From positions 1 to 35,325 of the forward strand of contig DYDH01000008.1 of assembly GCA_020717985.1 (NCBI GenBank): a stretch of 35,325 nucleotides of DNA, given 5' to 3'. The notes beneath the pieces are model-generated. The model made no database searches. It was not told the origin of the DNA and saw nothing but the letters and a program-made list of their open reading frames with translations. The stretch comes from Herpetosiphon sp. Lineage in GTDB: Bacteria; Chloroflexota; Anaerolineae; Anaerolineales; Villigracilaceae. Made by a program: the position numbers and the translations under genes. This document shows, in pieces, positions 30,837 to 35,325 of this stretch (positions within the stretch are counted from its first letter, which is position 1; every line of letters begins with the position of its first letter).

Positions 30837-32925
30837 GGTCACAGGCTGGCTTTTTGATGTATACAGTCATCCTGAAAGAGGCGTTGTCCTGTGGGTCATC
30901 GCGGACTCCGGGGAAAGACTTCGCCTGCGCATGGAACTTCCCATCACGATATATGTTGCCGGGGATTTCAAGTTGCTGCGAGCCGCGTGGATATTCCTGA
31001 CAGGAAAAGTAGAACTTGCCCGCACAAAACGTCGGGATCTTTTTATTGGCGAGCGCGATGTGATGCAGGTCACACTGAATGAGAACAATGATCTTGCCCA
31101 TGAATTGCAATCTCAACTCCCCTCTTTGGATTACTACGACACAGACATCCCCATCACATTGAGATTTATCGCTCACACGGGAGTTTATCTTCTTGGACGC
31201 TGTCGGCTCACACTGAACCGTGAGTGGGTTCAGACCATCCAGGCATTAGACTCCCCGTGGCAGTTGTCACCAGAACCGATTCCTTTGCGTGTCATGGAAC
31301 TCTCTCCCGACGCTGATCCTGCCTTTCGTACGCCGACCAGGCTCAGGGTCAAGACAGGGCGAGGCGAGTACTTCATCAATATGGACCCCCAGCGTCCCTT
31401 CCTAATCAGCCTGCAAGCCGACCTGCGTCATCATGATCCAGACCTGATCCTCACCAATTACGGGGATGGATGGTTGATCCCGAAACTGGCAGACATAGAG
31501 ATCAATCGTGATCGGGAGCGTGCGACGCAAATTAGAAAGGCGAACAGTTACTTTGCTTATGGACAGACCATCCATCGCGGCGCACAAAGTCATTTATTTG
31601 GACGCTGGCATATTGACCGCAGGAATGCGATGATGTTCAATGAATATGGGCTGGAAGGTGTGATGGAGCAAAGCAGGGTCACGGGCATTGGCGTGCAGGA
31701 GATGGCGCGCAAGTCACCAGGCGCCGGAATCACTGCCATGCAAATGCTCACAGCCTTGAGAACGGGAGTGATGATCCCATTGCACAAACAGCAGGCGGAG
31801 GGGAGCAAGACTCTGGCAGGCTTGATCCGAGCTGACAAAGGCGGGTTGATCTACCAGCCGACCCTTGGTGTTCATCGGGATGTGGCGCAGATAGACTTTG
31901 CCTCCATGTATCCGAGCATCATGGTGCATCACAATATTTCCCCTGAAACTTTAGGAAAAGATGACCCCATGCAGGGATTGATCCCGCAGACCTTAGCTCA
32001 CCTGCTTGAAAAGCGTTTGAAACTAAAAGAACTGCTCACTGACCTGGATGAACGCGACTGTCAAGTCAAGGTAATGAAGCAACGGGCTGCTGCATTGAAA
32101 TGGTTATTGGTGGTGTGCTTTGGGTATCTAGGATACAAGAATGCACGCTTCGGGAAGATCGAGTCGCATGAAGCGGTGACAGCCATTTGCCGTGAGTTGA
32201 TGCTGCAAGCCAAGGAAGTGGCAGAGGAGTTGAGATTTGAGGTCCTTCATATGTACGTGGACAGTTTGTTTGTGCAGAAGAAAGGTCTGAAGGACAAGCA
32301 GGATTTTGAGCCTTTGTTGCTGGCAATTACTGAACAAACGAAGATACCCATTATGATGGAAGGCATATATCGCTGGGTGTGCTTTCCGCCTTCCAGGCAG
32401 GATACAAGGATCTCGGTACCCAATCGTTACTTTGGAGTGCTGACCAATGGAGAAGTGAAGTATCGTGGCATCGAAGCCCGCCGCAGGGATATACCTTTCT
32501 GGGTGAAGAAGATTCAACTTGAAGTGTTGAACTGTATGGCAAAAGCCAATTCATTGGATGAAGTGGCTAATTATTTACCTGAAGTAATTGAAATTGTGAT
32601 TCAGGCAAAGCGAGATTTATGGAACGGTCATATCCCATTGGAGGAACTCGTGATCACGCAAAGTTTGAGCCGAGCATTGGAAGGATATACCTCTCCCTCC
32701 CCCGTCGCACAGGCAGCAATACAGTTACAAGCTATGGGTCTGAAAGTTTCACCAGGGCAGTTCATGCGTTTTGTGTTTATTCGCGGAAAGGAGCGGGTCC
32801 GCGCTTGGGAATTGGGTGTGGATGCGAAGACAGTGGATATAAAAAGATACTGTGCGATGCTGGACCGGGCAGTATCTGGGCTGGTGGGTATGTTTGAGAA
32901 GGAGGAAGTTGGGTTGGGACTATAA
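30829..32925 (+). CDS. Family B DNA polymerase with eroded exonuclease motifs
   Basis: A 698-residue protein. The polymerase part is clear: motif A IDFASMYPSI (D356), motif B KWLLVVCFGYLGYKN (K424), and motif C at 473-480 reading LHMYVDSL. Family B enzymes usually have YGDTDS in motif C; here the second Asp (D478) is kept but the first is replaced by Tyr. The proofreading domain has lost its acids: the Exo I region reads LRVMELSPD instead of FDIET, and the Exo II region reads TNYGDGWLIPKL with no Asp after the aromatic residue. It is probably proofreading-deficient, and its synthesis activity is uncertain. The ATG at 30829 fits the coupling with the previous gene; an earlier in-frame ATG at 30682 adds residues that are a shadow of that gene. 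Confidence 0.85.
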   Translation: MDEVTGWLFDVYSHPERGVVLWVIADSGERLRLRMELPITIYVAGDFKLLRAAWIFLTGKVELARTKRRDLFIGERDVMQVTLNENNDLAHELQSQLPSLDYYDTDIPITLRFIAHTGVYLLGRCRLTLNREWVQTIQALDSPWQLSPEPIPLRVMELSPDADPAFRTPTRLRVKTGRGEYFINMDPQRPFLISLQADLRHHDPDLILTNYGDGWLIPKLADIEINRDRERATQIRKANSYFAYGQTIHRGAQSHLFGRWHIDRRNAMMFNEYGLEGVMEQSRVTGIGVQEMARKSPGAGITAMQMLTALRTGVMIPLHKQQAEGSKTLAGLIRADKGGLIYQPTLGVHRDVAQIDFASMYPSIMVHHNISPETLGKDDPMQGLIPQTLAHLLEKRLKLKELLTDLDERDCQVKVMKQRAAALKWLLVVCFGYLGYKNARFGKIESHEAVTAICRELMLQAKEVAEELRFEVLHMYVDSLFVQKKGLKDKQDFEPLLLAITEQTKIPIMMEGIYRWVCFPPSRQDTRISVPNRYFGVLTNGEVKYRGIEARRRDIPFWVKKIQLEVLNCMAKANSLDEVANYLPEVIEIVIQAKRDLWNGHIPLEELVITQSLSRALEGYTSPSPVAQAAIQLQAMGLKVSPGQFMRFVFIRGKERVRAWELGVDAKTVDIKRYCAMLDRAVSGLVGMFEKEEVGLGL

Positions 32926-32970
32926 TAAATCTTGCGTGGCATAGCGTTGCTTGGAAGATAAGTTTTTAGT

Positions 32971-32999
32971 GCAACCGTACTGCAACCGTACTGCAACCG
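32971..32999. repeat. Short tandem repeat, unit GCAACCGTACT
   Basis: Two full copies and a partial third copy of an 11-base unit. It lies in the 283-base stretch between the polymerase and the oxidoreductase genes, which also holds an inverted repeat and a tRNA fragment. Too short for CRISPR; an integrase or replication-protein binding site is possible. Confidence 0.6.
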
Positions 33000-33026
33000 C
33001 AAAAGACGGAATGGAAATAACAGAAA

Positions 33027-33081
33027 ATATGGGCGATTTTATGCCTAAATATGGAATGAAATAGACCTCAAACGCCCATAT
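33027..33081. repeat. Inverted repeat near the tRNA scar
   Basis: ATATGGGCG (33027-33035) and CGCCCATAT (33073-33081) are perfect 9-bp arms separated by 37 bases, just inside the presumed element edge. Spaced arms like this often bind recombination proteins, but nothing here proves that. Confidence 0.5.
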
Positions 33082-33109
33082 ATACGGTATGGACAAGTCA
33101 AGATAGGAT

Positions 33110-33151
33110 TTCGTAATTATCAGGTCGTGGGTTCGTATCCCACAGGTGGCT
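33110..33151 (+). pseudogene. 3' fragment of a tRNA-Thr (CGT) gene, likely integration scar
   Basis: The segment begins with an anticodon loop TTCGTAA (anticodon CGT, Thr) and continues with a 3' anticodon strand TTATC, a variable loop AGGTC, a perfect T-stem (GTGGG with CCCAC) and the acceptor strand AGGTGGC plus T. The 5' half is absent: the bases before the loop do not pair with TTATC and no GCCACCT acceptor strand lies upstream. The T-loop is TTCGTAT, with T at the normally invariant A58. Such 3' fragments starting at the anticodon loop are left by tyrosine-recombinase elements that integrate in tRNA genes. The intact copy should lie to the left, outside the window. Confidence 0.75.
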
Positions 33152-33161
33152 CAAAGGTACA

Positions 33162-33202
33162 ACACAAACCTCCGAGTTCTTAAAGAACTCGGAGGTTTGT
33201 GT
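33162..33202 (+). terminator. Strong intrinsic terminator after the tRNA fragment
   Basis: A perfect 18-bp stem (33162-33179 with 33185-33202) closes a five-base loop and is followed on the plus strand by CTTATTTTATT. It is probably the original terminator of the tRNA-Thr gene. It also lies just past the end of the oppositely oriented oxidoreductase gene, for which its T-run is poor. Confidence 0.88.
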
Positions 33203-33208
33203 CTTATT

Positions 33209-34936
33209 TTATTCAATCCCATCAAAAATATGATCCAGTACTTCCTCACTGACATCGAAGACCGAGCCGTTTTCGGGAATGGCTTCCTTTGTCATCCATT
33301 CAGGGATACGGTCATCCCTGGCAGTGAACCCGGCGCGTTTGTTGAACTCGCGTTCCATCTTGATGGTTTGCCTGCCCAGTTCCTGCAAGATATTATCGGG
33401 CAGATCGTCCCAGCCATAACGCGCTTTGAGCAGGCGTTTCACCACTCCATCGGGAGTGGCAGCATAGCCAAATCCCGCAAAGATACATGCGCCAATTGTG
33501 TCATAGCCCGCCATGTTCAATTGAGCATTGCGCGATGCATCTCTTTGCTGGGTTGGGTCAAGGTGATTGATCTGTGCGCGGATGGTCAACCCACAAGTAT
33601 GGTCTGCGCCTTGCGCCGTGGTGGCGTATGTAACGCCAGTCCCCTTGATCGAGCGCGGCTCATACGCGGACATCGCCTGCCTTTTTACACAAGGTACACG
33701 GATAATATTGTATTCGTCGCCCATGTCTGCCGCGCCGTCGCCAAGTTTGCGCCCCAACTCTGTGCCGCTGCGCATCTCATCAATTAACTTCATCGCATCG
33801 TCACCGTTGCCCCAACGCATTAATCCGGCTTCGGCGGCAACGCCCAACGCCGCGCCGACTTCAATTGTGTCAAGCCCCAAGTCGTTGACATGCCAGTTCA
33901 TGCGCCCAATCACATCCAGCGAATCAATATCAAGGTTTGTTCCCATCAAACCCACTGTCTCATATTCAAGCGGAGAGACAATGACCTTGCCATCCTCCCC
34001 ACCAAAGACATTCGAGCACTTGATGGTACAACCCGCCATGCAGGCATGAGACGGGTCTGACGGTTTGCCGCGCGTCAATATGAATTCGCGCATGGTTTCG
34101 CCGCTGATTTTTTCCACGTCGTAAAAAGTTCCACGCGAAAAATTGTGTGTTGGCAGTGCCGCAAAACTTTGCGTCATGTGCGGCATGGCTTGCGTACCGT
34201 AATCTCGATAGGTTTTCGATTGTGGATGATTTAGGACGGATTGTGTGTAATCTTTTTGCGCGACCCTGAACGCCTCTGGATCGGCGAGGGCTGGTTTCTG
34301 ACCCCCAGCATTGTCGAACACGATGGCTTTTAGACCCTTCGTCCCCATCACCGCACCAAGTCCGCCGCGAGCGGCAATGCGCGAGGGGATGCGATCCTTG
34401 TCAAGGTTTTGGATCCCCGCAGACTTCATTCGCATTTCGCCGCCAGGACCGATCAATGCAATGGCAACTTTATCGCCGTATTTTTCAACCAGTTTCGATG
34501 AAGTTTCATACACGCCAAGTCCTGCAAGGTCATCAGCCTTGTTCCATGTGGCACCATTCAGTGAAAGACATAAAACCCAATAGCCGTCTTCCTTTGGCTG
34601 ATCTTCAAGAATGAGCGCATGAATGCCCATGTGTGTCATGTGCAGGCCTGTCCGCCCGCCAGCGTTGGCTTCCTTGATGCCGCCCGTCAACGGAGACTTG
34701 CCGCCAATGGAAATTCTATCTGTGGAGGAAAGCATGTGCCCCACCAACAAGCCTGGCGCAAAGATAAGTTTATTTTCCGCCCCAAGCGGATCACACTTCG
34801 CATCCACTTCGTCAAGCATAATCCGCGTGAGCAGTCCGCGCCCGCCGAGGCGCACCCAGGTTTCGGGGATGGGTTCGCACTTTAATTCCTGTGTGCGGAC
34901 GTTAATACGCCAGATTTGAGGGTTGTAATCTGCCAT
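33209..34936 (-). CDS. aor: Aldehyde:ferredoxin oxidoreductase (tungstopterin enzyme)
   Basis: A protein of about 575 residues of the AOR family, which oxidises aldehydes to acids and reduces ferredoxin with a tungsten (or molybdenum) bis-pterin and a 4Fe-4S cluster. Visible are the N-terminal WVRLGGRGLLTRIMLDE, pterin-binding STDRISIGGKSPLTGG and ARGGLGAVMGTKGLKAI, the cluster cysteines in ACMAGCTIKCSN, and a late Cys in YDTIGACIFAG. The three clustered Cys are spaced CxxxCxxxC rather than the CxxCxxxC of the archaeal type enzyme. The ATG at 34934-34936 has GGAGAAA upstream; an in-frame TTG four codons earlier is rejected. It lies outside the presumed island and suggests an anaerobic metabolism. 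Confidence 0.93.
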   Translation of the reverse strand: MADYNPQIWRINVRTQELKCEPIPETWVRLGGRGLLTRIMLDEVDAKCDPLGAENKLIFAPGLLVGHMLSSTDRISIGGKSPLTGGIKEANAGGRTGLHMTHMGIHALILEDQPKEDGYWVLCLSLNGATWNKADDLAGLGVYETSSKLVEKYGDKVAIALIGPGGEMRMKSAGIQNLDKDRIPSRIAARGGLGAVMGTKGLKAIVFDNAGGQKPALADPEAFRVAQKDYTQSVLNHPQSKTYRDYGTQAMPHMTQSFAALPTHNFSRGTFYDVEKISGETMREFILTRGKPSDPSHACMAGCTIKCSNVFGGEDGKVIVSPLEYETVGLMGTNLDIDSLDVIGRMNWHVNDLGLDTIEVGAALGVAAEAGLMRWGNGDDAMKLIDEMRSGTELGRKLGDGAADMGDEYNIIRVPCVKRQAMSAYEPRSIKGTGVTYATTAQGADHTCGLTIRAQINHLDPTQQRDASRNAQLNMAGYDTIGACIFAGFGYAATPDGVVKRLLKARYGWDDLPDNILQELGRQTIKMEREFNKRAGFTARDDRIPEWMTKEAIPENGSVFDVSEEVLDHIFDGIE

Positions 34937-34955
34937 AAATTTCTCCAAGTGTATA

Positions 34956-35050
34956 TGTCATTGCGAGGGCGCACTTGTTCTTCGCCCGAAGCAATCCCCC
35001 TGGTCGACGAGGAGATTGCTTCGTCGCAACGAACGCTCCTCGCAATGACA
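34956..35050. repeat. Palindromic CATTGCGAG-type intergenic repeat
   Basis: Perfect 13-bp arms TGTCATTGCGAGG (34956-34968) and CCTCGCAATGACA (35038-35050), with an inner pair GAAGCAATC (34988-34996) and GATTGCTTC (35014-35022). Repeats of this kind are scattered in many environmental genomes. It fills the gap between the oxidoreductase and aminotransferase genes. Confidence 0.75.
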
Positions 35051-35052
35051 TG

Positions 35053-35325
35053 CTATCCAAACAACGAAATTACCGCTTCACTAAACACCTTTGTGTGATA
35101 GTCCACATCTGCCTGCGTGGTTTCGGGCGAGATGAGTGCCATGTTGTGGAAGGGAGTCATGAGGATGCCGCGATTGAGGGCGAAGAGATGCATGTAGCGG
35201 TCTAGTTCGTGGTCAATGGCTGCCGCTGCTTCGCCGCCATTTTTGGGCGGAGTGGGACGGAACCAGTATTCAGAGCGGTTGCCAAGCCGTTTGACAATCC
35301 ACGGCAGGTCGAATTCTTTGATCAC
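35053..35325 (-). CDS. Class III PLP-dependent aminotransferase, C-terminal part
   Basis: The visible 90 residues are the C-terminus of a longer protein whose start lies beyond the right edge. The stretch RYMHLFALNRGILMTPFHNM then ALISPETTQADVDYHTKVFSEAV is the small-domain ending of class III aminotransferases, as in glutamate-1-semialdehyde aminomutase and relatives. The PLP lysine lies in the missing part, so the substrate cannot be told. Same orientation as the oxidoreductase, about 115 bases upstream of it, with only the palindromic repeat between. Confidence 0.8.
   Translation of the reverse strand: MIKEFDLPWIVKRLGNRSEYWFRPTPPKNGGEAAAAIDHELDRYMHLFALNRGILMTPFHNMALISPETTQADVDYHTKVFSEAVISLFG

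Noticed and set aside
32971..32999. CRISPR array
   Set aside because: The repeat unit is 11 bases with no spacers, and no cas gene is in the window.
33061..33151. Complete tRNA gene
   Set aside because: No 5' acceptor strand, D-arm or matching 5' anticodon strand is present, so only the 3' part remains.

Overview
The window looks like a genomic island of a Chloroflexota-type bacterium (Anaerolineae is my best guess), followed by a short stretch of ordinary chromosome. The guess rests on long multi-GAF histidine kinases, a lipoprotein with a Thr/Pro spacer, a tungsten aldehyde:ferredoxin oxidoreductase, and scattered short palindromic repeats of the CATTGCGAG and CATGCTGAGCG kinds. No marker gene fixes the taxonomy. 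Nearly everything from 1 to 29.5 kb, and from 33.2 kb to the end, is on the minus strand. Only the IS element, the DNA polymerase cluster and a tRNA remnant are on the plus strand.

Layout: (a) 1-2.5 kb, a VapBC toxin-antitoxin pair (toxin cut by the window edge) and a DUF2779-type protein with two nuclease folds. (b) 2.5-6.7 kb, a lipoprotein, two unrecognised membrane proteins, a small unrecognised protein and an RNase III whose RNA-binding domain is replaced by a short tail that the next protein also carries. (c) 6.7-15.2 kb, a type I restriction-modification operon (hsdM, hsdS, hsdR) led by a Schlafen-AlbA_2 protein, a 27-codon ORF and a membrane protein. The RNase III gene follows hsdR closely, so (b) and (c) may be one transcript. 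In front of this operon is a structured RNA with its own promoter and terminator, and an alternative helix that would disrupt the terminator. (d) 15.4-16.6 kb, a tyrosine recombinase with a near-leaderless promoter inside an inverted repeat. (e) 16.7-29.5 kb, a signalling locus: an SPFH protein and an FtsK-like P-loop ATPase, preceded by a five-gene operon with 4-nt ATGA overlaps and one strong terminator. The operon encodes an S1-S1-receiver-GAF-histidine kinase, a receiver/PAS/eight-GAF kinase of 1844 residues, a lone receiver, a receiver with two membrane helices, and a receiver-pseudokinase-winged-helix protein. (f) 29.6-32.9 kb, an intact IS1-family element, small ORFs and a family B DNA polymerase with eroded exonuclease motifs. 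(g) 32.9-33.2 kb, short repeats and the 3' part of a tRNA-Thr gene with a terminator, the usual scar of an element integrated at a tRNA anticodon loop. (h) 33.2 kb to the end, the oxidoreductase and a class III aminotransferase, probably host chromosome.

The best candidate for an undescribed system is (e). Two kinases, one with RNA-binding S1 domains, could feed three receiver outputs: a membrane two-helix domain of a kind known from bacterial conflict systems, a DNA-binding regulator carrying a kinase-like domain that has lost its catalytic Asp, and a free receiver. The second candidate is the RNA-leader-controlled, RNase III-containing extension of the type I restriction operon. All functional links are inferred from domain content, spacing and order.
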